NCBI RefSeq assembly: GCF_905372525.1
Contig: NZ_CAJPPN010000014.1
Span: 1 to 50,581 of the forward strand
Source of the DNA: an uncultured Porphyromonas sp.
Lineage (GTDB): Bacteria; Bacteroidota; Bacteroidia; Bacteroidales; Porphyromonadaceae
DNA: 50,581 nucleotides
Direction of reading: 5' to 3'
Position numbers and translations under genes: made by a program. This document shows, piece after piece, positions 1-7,594 of the stretch. Each line of letters begins with the position of its first letter. Position 1 is the first letter of the stretch. The notes beneath the pieces are model-generated. The model was not told the origin of the DNA. It did not search any database and was given only the letters and a program-made list of their open reading frames with translations.

Positions 1-100
1 AGAGGAAGGTTCAGAGGAAGGTACAAGTAAGGTTGCGACCAAGGTAGAGGAAGGTTCAGAGGAAGGTACAAGTAAGGTTGCGACCAAGGTAGAGGAAGGT
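1..100 (+). repeat. 45-bp tandem repeat, about 2.2 copies, inside a gene
   Basis: Bases 1-45 and 46-90 are identical and bases 91-100 begin a third copy. The unit is 15 codons and keeps frame with the gene ending at 688, encoding EEGSEEGTSKVATKV. The array may continue to the left of the window. Such in-frame units can change copy number by slippage without breaking the gene. Confidence 0.95.
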
Positions 101-688
101 CGTGGGGGGAATATAGGGGGGCTAAAAGCCCCTAAAAAGAAAGAGAAGGAAAAGGGGAAAAGGGAGGCAGAAAATGCGCCCGCCCAAGATCTGAATAAGA
201 TGGGATATAGAGAGAGCGCCTATGAGGAGTCTCCAAGTAATGGTATCCTTACTCCCATCCTCTCCATCTACGAGGAGGTGCGCAATGAGTACCCTATCCT
301 ACCAGCACCACCACTCTACGACAGCAATATCTTCTATCAAGCCAAAGAGCTGACCGACGCTTGGGGCGGAGGAGGCTTCCGGGATCGATTGGGGAAGGCT
401 CTGCGCCGAGCTTGCGCCTCTACCTTCCTGCGTGGCAAAAAGAACCTCTTCAAGTATGCTTGGCTGACGAAGCTAGCTAATCTCGAGAAGATCGAGGCGG
501 GCAACTATGATGATGACGAGCCCAAGGCGCGGGCCTCATCCTCTGCCTCGACTGCCACCCACTACACTAACGCCGCTTGGCAGGAGGTAGCCCCTCCACC
601 CATCACTCCCGAGCAGCAGGCGCTCATGGATAGAGTCAATAACATGACGATCGAAGACTTCTACAAGCAGGCCTCCTCCCAACCATAA
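2..688 (+). CDS. Phage replication-initiator-like protein, C-terminal part (5' truncated)
   Basis: The reading frame is open from base 2, so the start codon lies left of the window; the first in-frame ATG at 200 is not needed as a start. The visible part begins with the acidic/lysine repeats (EEGSEEGTSKVATKV twice), passes through a lysine-rich linker (about residues 45-58 of the visible part), and ends in a mixed helical region with GFRDRLGKALRRA and NLFKYAWLTKLANLEKI. No complete DNA-binding domain is visible. The DnaC-like ATPase 19 bases downstream suggests it is the partner initiator (DnaD/O-like) that recruits the helicase loader. Function is inferred from position, not from a motif. 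Confidence 0.6.
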   Translation, partial: EEGSEEGTSKVATKVEEGSEEGTSKVATKVEEGRGGNIGGLKAPKKKEKEKGKREAENAPAQDLNKMGYRESAYEESPSNGILTPILSIYEEVRNEYPILPAPPLYDSNIFYQAKELTDAWGGGGFRDRLGKALRRACASTFLRGKKNLFKYAWLTKLANLEKIEAGNYDDDEPKARASSSASTATHYTNAAWQEVAPPPITPEQQALMDRVNNMTIEDFYKQASSQP

Positions 689-707
689 TCATCACTACTA
701 TCAAGAA

Positions 708-1469
708 ATGGATAACCAACTGTTACGCGCCCTGCTATCTGCAATGGAGACAACCAATGTCCGCCCTTTGGCTCGCAGGCGTAGCCTCTTCACCGATCCC
801 GAAGGTTTAGCCTCGGGTGACGTCAGTGACATCGTAGACGCGGTCATGTTCTTAGGATACAAGCAATGTCCGCAGTTCAAGCTGGACAATCACAACCTCT
901 TCGCCTACACCAACGCCGCCCTCTGGGTCGCTGGTCGTAGCGAGATGAAGGCCCTAGACCTACAGGGTAGGGAGCGACAGGGAGATCCCACACGTGGGCT
1001 ACTCATCCTCGGCGGTACAGGTACGGGAAAGAGTCTGCTAGTACGACTCCTTCGACAGCTTGCCACAGCACTCTCTACCGAGCATCTCATCTACGACACC
1101 ACCTCCCAGAGAGAGGTGTGGAAGCCCTTCGTTTGGGCTGATAGGCATGCGGTGGAGTACGTCAGCGAGTACAACGCTACAGGTACGATCTCCAGCCAAA
1201 ATGCTCCAGTGCTCTGTATCCAGGATCTAGGCACAGAGAGCGAAGGATCACACTACGGCAAGCGCTGCAATGTCCTCTCGGAGCTCCTCATCTACCGATA
1301 CGACAAGCAGGACGCTACCCGCCGTACCAGCATCATCACCTCCAACCTCACCCTCTCTGAAATCGGAGACCCTGCACGCTATGGAGAGCGTGTCCTATCT
1401 CGCCTCCTCGAGGAGTGCAACATCTTGCAGTTGGCAGGCCCTGATCGGCGCCGTACGCCGCTCCTATGA
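708..1469 (+). CDS. DnaC/IstB-like AAA+ ATPase (phage helicase loader)
   Basis: The 253-residue protein has a Walker A motif GGTGTGKS at residues 102-109 and a Walker B-like strand VLCIQDLG with Asp173. An ITSNLTL segment near residue 205 fits the sensor-1 region of the DnaC family, and basic residues PDRRR lie at the C-terminus. DnaC-type loaders place the replicative DnaB helicase on origin-bound initiator, which fits the preceding gene. The stop codon overlaps an ATG (ATGA at 1466-1469), so downstream translation may be coupled. The last 26 coding bases are closely matched at 2945-2970, beyond the recombinase gene. Confidence 0.85.
   Translation: MDNQLLRALLSAMETTNVRPLARRRSLFTDPEGLASGDVSDIVDAVMFLGYKQCPQFKLDNHNLFAYTNAALWVAGRSEMKALDLQGRERQGDPTRGLLILGGTGTGKSLLVRLLRQLATALSTEHLIYDTTSQREVWKPFVWADRHAVEYVSEYNATGTISSQNAPVLCIQDLGTESEGSHYGKRCNVLSELLIYRYDKQDATRRTSIITSNLTLSEIGDPARYGERVLSRLLEECNILQLAGPDRRRTPLL
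1440..1465 (+). repeat. Left copy of an imperfect direct repeat (dnaC-like 3' end)
   Basis: This 26-base stretch matches 2945-2970 at 22 of 26 positions by eye, including an exact CGCCGCTCCT core. In both copies it encodes PDRRR-x-PLL directly before a stop codon. It marks the left edge of the 1.5-kb segment carrying the recombinase. Confidence 0.7.
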
Positions 1470-1534
1470 CGACAAAGGTCACCTCAGGAAGAGAACTCTA
1501 TATCATTAACAAGTTCATCTTAGCTAAGCAATGA
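1466..1534 (+). CDS. Possible 22-residue coupled micro-ORF
   Basis: The ATG overlaps the stop of the loader gene (ATGA), and its own TGA at 1532-1534 overlaps the ATG of the next gene at 1531 (again ATGA). The predicted peptide MTTKVTSGRELYIINKFILA plus KQ has no recognisable domain. The two overlaps would let ribosomes pass from one gene to the next without new initiation. It may be only a translational bridge, or chance. Confidence 0.3.
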   Translation: MTTKVTSGRELYIINKFILAKQ

Positions 1535-1896
1535 GCAGGAAGCATACACATGTAGGTAAAGAAAACAGAGGGGGGCTAACCAAGTCTCGGGAGACATTCA
1601 TGCTCTCAGAAGAGGAGATAGCCCTCATCGAACACCGAGTGTTCGATGATCGGATGTTGCTAGAGGACGCTGTCAAGGGCTTCCCTCGGACGGGTCCGAT
1701 AATAACCTTGGCACTCAAGGATCAAGCCCCAGACATCTACTATAGAGCAATCAGGGAGAGCAAGGTGATACGAAGGGAGCGCCGTAGAGAGATCACGAGC
1801 GAGCCGTGGTACGGTGATAGCTGTACCCTCTTCTGGTCTCCCAAGCTGCTTATACAAAGAGGCTACCTCAAGGCCTCTGGAGCAAACAAAGATTAG
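1531..1896 (+). CDS. Hypothetical phage protein, 121 aa
   Basis: Not recognised. The product is strongly charged, with a basic N-terminus (MSRKHTHVGKENRGG), an acidic middle (LSEEEIALIEHRVFDDRMLLEDA) and a basic helix VIRRERRREI around residues 80-89, which could contact nucleic acid. There is no signal peptide or membrane segment. It is the first full gene of the small cassette (this gene, a lipoprotein, a recombinase) between the loader gene and the duplicated 3' end at 2945. A role next to the recombinase, such as a directionality factor, is possible but nothing in the sequence shows it. Confidence 0.55.
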   Translation: MSRKHTHVGKENRGGLTKSRETFMLSEEEIALIEHRVFDDRMLLEDAVKGFPRTGPIITLALKDQAPDIYYRAIRESKVIRRERRREITSEPWYGDSCTLFWSPKLLIQRGYLKASGANKD

Positions 1897-1930
1897 CTGA
1901 GGTCACCACCCACGAGGCAAACAATAAGCA

Positions 1931-2188
1931 ATGAAACGATTATATCTCATCTCCATCCTCCTACTCACTGCTATCTGCACCTCTTGCAATAGCTCACCAT
2001 ACAGAATCGGGCGTGTCATTGGGAAGCACCTCCGTATGAATGGGCGGGATACCACCTATGTAGTAGTCTTTTACTGCGGTGAATGGTTTTGGCAGAAAGA
2101 ATACTCCGCTGTCGTGGCCAAGGAAGACTACAATAGCGTCCATAAAGGCGACTATGCCGAGTTCAATGTAGAAGCAGGAAAGAAGTAA
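1931..2188 (+). CDS. Small lipoprotein, possible lysogenic-conversion gene
   Basis: The 85-residue product starts with a type II signal peptide (MKRLYLISILLLTAICTSC) with the lipidated cysteine at residue 19. A short domain follows that looks like a small beta barrel (RIGRVIGKHLRMNGRDTTYVVVFYCGEWFW). Small phage lipoproteins of this kind often act in superinfection exclusion or surface change, but no specific family is recognised. The stop is one base from the recombinase ATG, so the two are probably co-translated. Confidence 0.6.
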   Translation: MKRLYLISILLLTAICTSCNSSPYRIGRVIGKHLRMNGRDTTYVVVFYCGEWFWQKEYSAVVAKEDYNSVHKGDYAEFNVEAGKK

Positions 2189-2189
2189 C

Positions 2190-2792
2190 ATGATTTACGG
2201 ATACATACGAGTTAGCAGTGACAAGCAGACGGTGGAGAACCAGCGCTTCGAAATCACTAACTTCTGTCAAAGGCAAGACATGAAGATCGACGACTGGATC
2301 GAGGAGACTATCAGCGGTACGAAGGCCTACAACAAGCGCGAGCTCGGGCGCCTACTTCGCAAGGTAGGTAAGGGCGATACCATTATCTGCTCCGAGCTCT
2401 CCCGCCTGGGGCGAAACCTCTTTATGATCATGGAGATCCTCAACATCTGCATGACCAAGGAGTGTCGCGTCTGGACAATCAAGGATAACTATCGCCTAGG
2501 TGACGACATCCAGAGCAAAGTCCTCGCCTTTGCCTTCGGGCTCTCTGCCGAGATCGAACGCAACCTCATCAGCCAACGAACAAAGGAGGCACTAGCCCGC
2601 AAGCGTGCCGAAGGAGTGACGCTGGGGAGACCTAGAGGAAGCAGGAATACTTCTCACAAGCTCTCAGGCAAAGAAAATTATATACGAAGTGCACTGAGTA
2701 ACGGAGTAAGCAAGAGCACAATATCTAAACGCTTGCACGTTAGTCGTAGCACCCTATATATCTATATCAAGGATAATCTTGTAGGAGTATAA
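2190..2792 (+). CDS. Serine recombinase of the resolvase/invertase family (Mpi-like)
   Basis: The 200-residue protein starts MIYGYIRVSSDKQTVENQR, the resolvase/invertase N-terminus; by alignment to Hin the catalytic serine is Ser9. SELSRLGRN (about residues 68-76) carries the conserved arginines, followed by the long E-helix (SAEIERNLISQRTKEALARKRAEG) and GRPRGS. The C-terminus has a helix-turn-helix (SALSNGVSKSTISKRLHVSRSTLYIYI). Length and layout match small invertases such as Mpi of Bacteroides, not large serine integrases. It could invert a promoter or gene segment, resolve DNA, or move its own cassette. No long inverted-repeat pair around it was found by eye, so the target is unknown. 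Confidence 0.88.
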   Translation: MIYGYIRVSSDKQTVENQRFEITNFCQRQDMKIDDWIEETISGTKAYNKRELGRLLRKVGKGDTIICSELSRLGRNLFMIMEILNICMTKECRVWTIKDNYRLGDDIQSKVLAFAFGLSAEIERNLISQRTKEALARKRAEGVTLGRPRGSRNTSHKLSGKENYIRSALSNGVSKSTISKRLHVSRSTLYIYIKDNLVGV

Positions 2793-2836
2793 TAGACATA
2801 TTTGCTGTCTCCGACTACCTAGAGCTGACAGGACGT

Positions 2837-2974
2837 ATGCATGAAGGCGAGAGCCTCGAGGAGTACCTCCTACGTGAAAGTCCAGACTTCATGTTAGCAA
2901 AGCGCGCCCTTGGGCTCATCGAAATTCCCGAGGAAGATCTCAATCCAGACCGACGCCGTGCGCCGCTCCTGTAG
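2837..2974 (+). CDS. 45-residue ORF or gene remnant ending like the dnaC-like gene
   Basis: The frame is open from about 2792, directly after the recombinase stop, with the first ATG at 2837; upstream it would read IDIFAVSDYLELTGR. The C-terminus NPDRRRAPLL closely matches the loader's GPDRRRTPLL, both directly followed by a stop. It is either a small real protein (MHEGESLEEYLLRESPDFML then a helical end) or the leftover 3' part of a gene cut by insertion of the recombinase cassette. Confidence 0.4.
   Translation: MHEGESLEEYLLRESPDFMLAKRALGLIEIPEEDLNPDRRRAPLL
2945..2970 (+). repeat. Right copy of the imperfect direct repeat
   Basis: This matches 1440-1465 at 22 of 26 bases. Three of the four mismatches are transitions, mostly at third codon positions, so shared protein ancestry explains it at least as well as recent site-specific recombination. 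Confidence 0.65.
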
Positions 2975-3038
2975 GGACTAGTCACTATCAGAACAATAAA
3001 AAGAAGACGATATAACACGTAACTAAACAACAACGAGT

Positions 3039-3644
3039 ATGAACAGACTTTTCAATGTGGAGACACTTAACAGGCTCTCCATGGAGTGTCACGAACGAGC
3101 AAAAGATAAAGGCTTTTGGGATGCTCCTCATAGCATCGGTCACCACCTGATGCTGGCGTTCGGAGAGCTTCACGAGGCTATAGAAGCCGACCGCTTGGGG
3201 AAGTGGGCAAAGCTCACGCTCGAGCAGATCGAGGAGCTTCGAGGCCTCAAGGGAGCAGCGTTTGCACAAGCATTCCTGCGGATGGTCAAGGACTCCGTGG
3301 AAGACGAGATATCCGACGCCGTTATCCGCTTGCTTGACCTACTGGGCTGGTTGCTCAAGAGAAAGCGCACGACAGAACTCCTAACCGAGAGCGACCTCAA
3401 TAGAGTGTTTGCAGTTCTCGACACGACACGCCCAGACGAGGAACTCACGCATCTTCTTTTGCGCATCGTGGCAGATACCTCTGGATATTGGAGGTTGGGG
3501 CTTCTTCGTGATAAGGGTATCCTCTACGCCATCAAGAGCCTCGAACAACTCTCCGACCACCTCGGTATCGACCTTATGACGCACATCGAGCTGAAGATAC
3601 GCTACAACTCCACCCGACCGCATCTTCATGGCAAGAAGTACTAA
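3039..3644 (+). CDS. MazG-like (all-alpha NTP pyrophosphatase) protein
   Basis: The 201-residue, largely helical product carries the metal-binding signature of all-alpha NTP pyrophosphatases. GELHEAIEADR gives E43xxE46, and VEDEISDAVIRLLDL gives E90xxD93 one helix later. Enzymes of this superfamily hydrolyse non-canonical or regulatory nucleoside triphosphates to the monophosphate. Phage copies can clean the nucleotide pool or lower alarmone levels during infection. The C-terminal half (about residues 110-201) is not recognised. It follows the replication and recombinase genes, as such early genes often do. Confidence 0.75.
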   Translation: MNRLFNVETLNRLSMECHERAKDKGFWDAPHSIGHHLMLAFGELHEAIEADRLGKWAKLTLEQIEELRGLKGAAFAQAFLRMVKDSVEDEISDAVIRLLDLLGWLLKRKRTTELLTESDLNRVFAVLDTTRPDEELTHLLLRIVADTSGYWRLGLLRDKGILYAIKSLEQLSDHLGIDLMTHIELKIRYNSTRPHLHGKKY

Positions 3645-3801
3645 TTCAAACTAAGCGTACAATCAGTCCCTAGGGATACCCACAAGAGATAAGTCACCTG
3701 ATCACCTTCAGATCCTCGAGGAAGAAATGCAACTGCACATCCGTAGCCCCACGACCATAGTCGTATTATTTGGTAGAATTATTTTTTAGTCATACCTCCC
3801 G

Positions 3802-3857
3802 CCCCCTGCACCATCAGGTAGAGGTGCTACCACTCTGCACTCCCTTGGTGCAGGGGG
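3802..3857 (+). terminator. 12-bp perfect inverted repeat, CCCCCTGCACCA
   Basis: CCCCCTGCACCA at 3802-3813 pairs perfectly with TGGTGCAGGGGG at 3846-3857 across a 32-base spacer. It lies in the 254-base gap after the MazG-like gene. It may be a terminator or processing hairpin separating the early genes from the membrane/tail block, though no U-tract follows. The half-site CCCCCTGCACC recurs exactly at 8962-8972, so it may instead be a binding or recombination site. Confidence 0.45.
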
Positions 3858-3898
3858 ATGACGGAGGCAGTCTCAACCCTTTAACTCCTATCTTGCTT

Positions 3899-4138
3899 AT
3901 GTCCAAGAAAACGACAGACGGCTGGCCGGAAAAAACGACAGACTGGTCATTCCTATCATTCGTCAGCCTCATCCTCTGCATCTTCCTATTCTCCCTGGGA
4001 ATTGCATTATGGGCTCTCAGTACTCTCGTTCATTCCTCATGGATGAACGTGGTGTCCTGCATCCTCCTCGGCCTTCAGAGCCCCTCCCTCTTCCTTTGGC
4101 TCTACTGCACTAGGAAGGATAACTCTAGAACCCTCTAA
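3899..4138 (+). CDS. Small membrane protein, two predicted helices
   Basis: The ATG at 3899 gives a 79-residue protein; an in-frame TTG at 3770 would add 43 residues but would run through the inverted repeat, so the ATG is preferred. After a charged N-terminus (MSKKTTDGWPEKTTDW) come a hydrophobic segment (FLSFVSLILCIFLFSLGIA) and a second one (VVSCILLGLQSPSLFLWLY), then a short basic tail. This layout is compatible with a holin-like or accessory membrane protein, but a better holin candidate lies beside the endolysin at 21481. Function unknown. Confidence 0.5.
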   Translation: MSKKTTDGWPEKTTDWSFLSFVSLILCIFLFSLGIALWALSTLVHSSWMNVVSCILLGLQSPSLFLWLYCTRKDNSRTL

Positions 4139-4149
4139 CACCAAGACTT

Positions 4150-4368
4150 ATGTCTTTCCTAACGATCGCAGGCCTTGTCCTGCTAGCCGTGTGGCTCTGC
4201 TTCCTGGCAGTCATTTTTTTTTCGAAGAGTAGCGACTTCTACTCCCAAGGATATCGGGAAGGCCGACGCCACGGGTGGGAATGGGGGTACCGCCGAGGTT
4301 GGGATGATGCCCAAGCCAACGCCCGCCCCTCCAGATACCAAAGGCCGTCCGACAGACCCAATAAGTAA
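4150..4368 (+). CDS. Small membrane protein with one N-terminal helix
   Basis: The 72-residue product has one N-terminal transmembrane helix (FLTIAGLVLLAVWLCFLAVI) and a soluble tail rich in Gly, Arg, Trp and Tyr (QGYREGRRHGWEWGYRRGW). It begins 11 bases after the preceding membrane gene and ends 10 bases before the next start, so the two form a compact pair at the head of the tail-tip gene. No family recognised. Confidence 0.5.
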   Translation: MSFLTIAGLVLLAVWLCFLAVIFFSKSSDFYSQGYREGRRHGWEWGYRRGWDDAQANARPSRYQRPSDRPNK

Positions 4369-4378
4369 CGACAACAAC

Positions 4379-7159
4379 ATGGCTATACCCAAACCTAAGG
4401 AGGTCGATTACAAACAATATGTCGCAACCTTCATGGATAGCAGCGATGAACCGCATCGCTGGATCCTCATCATCTCCTATCCAGACGCGGAGGAAACGCA
4501 CCATCATCCCCACCGTAAGGAGGTGAGGCTCGGTGTCCCACCTGTAATGTTGAACATAGAGCGAGAGAGCGCTCTAAGCCCAATCGCGGAGGGGCGGCTC
4601 TCGTTCAGCCTTCTTCAGGAGGAGCAGGCAGATGCAGGCCGCCACTTTGACTACCGCCACTTGATGCAATCTCCCGAAGGGAGTGTGTCCGTGGCGCTCC
4701 TACGTCTCCCATCCTCTGTTCAGATCACGAGTACAGAGGATCTACTCCGGATCCCCGACGAGCCCGGACTCTATCTTAGCGATACATGGGAGCGAGGCTG
4801 GTGGCGGGGCACCCTAGACCCCGAGAGCTACCGAGAGCCTGCTAGTCAGCATTCAGGCTACCTAGTAGCCTTCGAGGCTTGTGACTTCGGTAGGCTAAAG
4901 CGGATAGAGCTTAGGGCTGGAGATGAGCGGATGCAGGGCTTCCTTCCCCGAATGGAGCTCACAGAGTTCATCGCCTCACTAGTATCACTCGCCCTGTCCG
5001 ATCCCGAATGGGCGTACATCTATAGTTCCGACTCCATTGCTCGGGAACATGGTAGGAGCTATGTCGTCAAAGGACTCATGGCATGGTGCGCTGACCACTT
5101 CACCGATTGGAAGAATGAACTGTTCGTAGAAACAGCCCCATTCCTTTCGGATGAAGAAAAGCCAATCACGGCCTTTGAGGCGCTAGATCGTGTACTCAGA
5201 GCCTTCACACTCTCTATAGAGCAAGCGGAGGGAAACTGGGTCATCACGGATCCCTCGACACTCCAAAGTGCGGAGGAGGGGAAGTATAACTTCTCTACGC
5301 AGAATGAAGATGCCTATCTGGATCTAGTGCCTGAGGATCTAGTGCCTCTAGGCGCTGATGGAGAACTGTCCGCTCTACCCGCTCGGGGGTCACTGACGCT
5401 AACGACAGAGTCCCATCTGTCAGACGCTATACCCGCATTCTCCTTCCCTAAGATGGAGAACCCAGGGAAGTGGAGGCTGGTCCCTCGTGCAGATACTAGA
5501 CTCAGGATCCCTGCTTGGCGCTATCGAATGAATGGCCTAGAGAATTTTGATTGGACCATTTCTGGAGGTGACCGGGTGGAGACAGAGGCCTTATCTCTGG
5601 GAGAAGATCGGGATCTATATACCGTGGTATGGAACCCATGGAGCATTCATGGGCGGATCGATGCTCCGTCGATTCAAAATGGTCAACACACGGTAGATGA
5701 GTGGAGCATATTCCGTACAGACGAGGCTAGCTGGGAGTATGCTCCAGATACAGGAGTATACATGAATAGGGCTCTGAGGGCCGTTCATGAGAACGGAAAT
5801 ATCGAGCTCCTCACCTTCCGTGATAGAGCAGGGTGGCACTATGTCTGTGTAAACTCCTTCGCAATTACAACGATCATCCCAGAGCCAAAGCTAATTGGAT
5901 ACACAGCGTATCTAATGGCTGTTCGGGATGACCTAAACTCATCACTAGATACGAAGGGGCGTTCATTGACGGATAAGGCATGGAGCTTCTCCGTACCAAG
6001 AGTCGCCGACACAGAAGGGATGGGTCTACGGCTGGATCTCCCCTTGATGGTCTCAATGGGGCAAGATCTCTATCAAGAGCACACAGACAAGACCCATTTC
6101 ACTATCCCCATATCAAGCACGGGCCCCTATGGGAGAGAATACGATCGAACCGAGTATCTAAATGAGGCTCGGGATAATCTGGCGCGTATCCAAGAATTCA
6201 CAGATGTGGTTACGGGCTGTCGGATCTACTTCTCTCTAGTTGCTCGAGGGGACCAGGACTCCGACCCAGTTCAGTCCCTTGGGATCAGTGTACGTAAAGA
6301 GGAGCTCTCGTGGAGTGATGGTGAGAATACGACTCGTCTCCCCTACCTCTCTTATGGCTCTATGAGTAAGGAGGGACGTCTCAAATGGGGCGCTAGCTGG
6401 AACCATCCGAACATCGGTCAGGATGAATATCTAGGAGAAGGCCTGCACATACCGCTCCCTCCTAAGCCGTTCACTCGACTAGAGCTCACAATCTATCAGT
6501 CGCCGAAGTTCTACAAGCTGCAGGGTGGACAGTCCGTCGCCACGCACTTTCAGGGGTGGCACCTATGGAGCGTGCCAAGTATCATAGCCCTGCAAGCACC
6601 AGCTCTTTGGGTGGCAGACCCTCTTGGCCGTCGTGGTCAGGATCTTGCTCCAGATCGGAAGGAACGCTATCGCTTCACCCCTAGTACAGATGAGGATATA
6701 GAGGAGACTCTTCACCTCTCCGATGGGACAGGTCTGACAAAGCTATCTCCCAGTATCGTGCGCACAGCTGATGGGGTAGCACTCAAGGATCGAGAGCGTA
6801 AGTCTGAGGATGCCTTCACTCAGTATACTCTAGCTGGGTATCGAGCCGAGTGTTTCGGTGCACTCTATGGAGCTCTTCCTGCTCGAGGCTTTGAACTGAC
6901 GGGGACATTCCGCTACCGCTCTAAGATCTCTCGAGCTAAATATATGGAGCTTGACTGGCTGGCTGTATCTCGTGAGATCGATATCCAACAGATGTCAGAG
7001 AAGGGCACATATCATTTGTTGCGCCCCGCCTCGTCCGTACGACAAGAGAGCCTCATCCCTGAGGTTATCAAGGGGTACCAATATCGAGGAGAGACATATG
7101 ATACATCTTCACCTCGTTATGTCGATCGTGGACACCGCCCGCCCTCAAGGCGTTGGTAA
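4379..7159 (+). CDS. Large tail-tip/baseplate-like protein, 926 aa
   Basis: The start at 4379 (MAIPKPKEVDYKQ) is chosen over an in-frame ATG at 4304, which would overlap the preceding gene. The protein is long and beta-rich without signal or membrane segments. The segment GWWRGTLDPESYREP, followed by GYLVAFEACDFGRLKR, resembles a pattern I associate with tail-tip/baseplate proteins of Bacteroidota siphoviruses (WRG-x-LDPE-x-Y-x-EP). Such proteins close the tail tube and carry receptor-binding parts. Placement is odd: it precedes the terminase block, while the tape measure is 10 kb downstream. The family call is from memory of a pattern and moderately sure at best. Confidence 0.6.
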   Translation: MAIPKPKEVDYKQYVATFMDSSDEPHRWILIISYPDAEETHHHPHRKEVRLGVPPVMLNIERESALSPIAEGRLSFSLLQEEQADAGRHFDYRHLMQSPEGSVSVALLRLPSSVQITSTEDLLRIPDEPGLYLSDTWERGWWRGTLDPESYREPASQHSGYLVAFEACDFGRLKRIELRAGDERMQGFLPRMELTEFIASLVSLALSDPEWAYIYSSDSIAREHGRSYVVKGLMAWCADHFTDWKNELFVETAPFLSDEEKPITAFEALDRVLRAFTLSIEQAEGNWVITDPSTLQSAEEGKYNFSTQNEDAYLDLVPEDLVPLGADGELSALPARGSLTLTTESHLSDAIPAFSFPKMENPGKWRLVPRADTRLRIPAWRYRMNGLENFDWTISGGDRVETEALSLGEDRDLYTVVWNPWSIHGRIDAPSIQNGQHTVDEWSIFRTDEASWEYAPDTGVYMNRALRAVHENGNIELLTFRDRAGWHYVCVNSFAITTIIPEPKLIGYTAYLMAVRDDLNSSLDTKGRSLTDKAWSFSVPRVADTEGMGLRLDLPLMVSMGQDLYQEHTDKTHFTIPISSTGPYGREYDRTEYLNEARDNLARIQEFTDVVTGCRIYFSLVARGDQDSDPVQSLGISVRKEELSWSDGENTTRLPYLSYGSMSKEGRLKWGASWNHPNIGQDEYLGEGLHIPLPPKPFTRLELTIYQSPKFYKLQGGQSVATHFQGWHLWSVPSIIALQAPALWVADPLGRRGQDLAPDRKERYRFTPSTDEDIEETLHLSDGTGLTKLSPSIVRTADGVALKDRERKSEDAFTQYTLAGYRAECFGALYGALPARGFELTGTFRYRSKISRAKYMELDWLAVSREIDIQQMSEKGTYHLLRPASSVRQESLIPEVIKGYQYRGETYDTSSPRYVDRGHRPPSRRW

Positions 7160-7505
7160 GTCTCGCCGTTCTCGTCCTACTCCTAGTGCAGATCCCAGAA
7201 CTCCGATCTTCTTGCAGATTTGTGCAAAGGAGCTAGGCGTTGAGTGCGTTCCTGAGTATCGATTTCACCAGACAAGGCTATGGCGCTTTGACTATGCGTT
7301 TCCGATCCAACGCATCGCCCTCGAAGTCGAGGGTGGCGTTTGGACGGGAGGCAGACACACAAGTGCTCGTGGCTTTCTCGGAGATATTGAGAAATATAAC
7401 GAGGCAACACTTCTAGGCTGGCGACTTTTACGTATCACACCAGCGGATCTCCTTCGTACCTCGACTATGTGCCTACTTAGGCGAGCTATTGAAGCTACTC
7501 TCTAG
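7098..7505 (+). CDS. PD-(D/E)XK-type endonuclease (DUF559/Vsr-like fold)
   Basis: From the ATG at 7098 the product has 135 residues; ATG 7119 is an alternative, and both overlap the end of the tail-tip gene. The core reads WRFDYAFP, ALEVEGGVW, GRH, then KYNEATLLGWRLLRI. This is the layout of small restriction-like nucleases: Asp in RFDYA, ExE in EVEGG, and a final strand ending in LLRI. Phage enzymes of this type process recombination or packaging intermediates. The start is uncertain because the overlapping 5' region is basic (KSRRSRP) and could be tail or linker. Confidence 0.7.
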   Translation: MIHLHLVMSIVDTARPQGVGKSRRSRPTPSADPRTPIFLQICAKELGVECVPEYRFHQTRLWRFDYAFPIQRIALEVEGGVWTGGRHTSARGFLGDIEKYNEATLLGWRLLRITPADLLRTSTMCLLRRAIEATL

Positions 7506-7507
7506 TA

Positions 7508-7544
7508 AAGGTGCCCACCCTCTTTAATTGGAGGGTGGCACCTT
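7508..7544 (+). terminator. Stem-loop after the nuclease gene
   Basis: The arms at 7508-7522 and 7531-7544 pair almost fully (one bulged C) around the loop TTTAATTG, two bases after the nuclease stop. No long U-tract follows, so it could be a terminator or an mRNA-stabilising hairpin. Confidence 0.55.
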
Positions 7545-7594
7545 GAGACCCAAAATTCAAGTCGAACTCACACCATTATTCTGCTTTCTCATTT

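Noticed and set aside
3705..3790. Short frame reading DKSPDHLQILEEEMQLHIRS before the small membrane gene
   Set aside because: The composition is protein-like, but no suitable start codon precedes it and the ATG inside leaves only 20 codons; at most a gene remnant.
4304..4378. Longer start for the tail-tip-like protein
   Set aside because: It would overlap the preceding gene and add a proline-rich leader; ATG 4379 fits the spacing.
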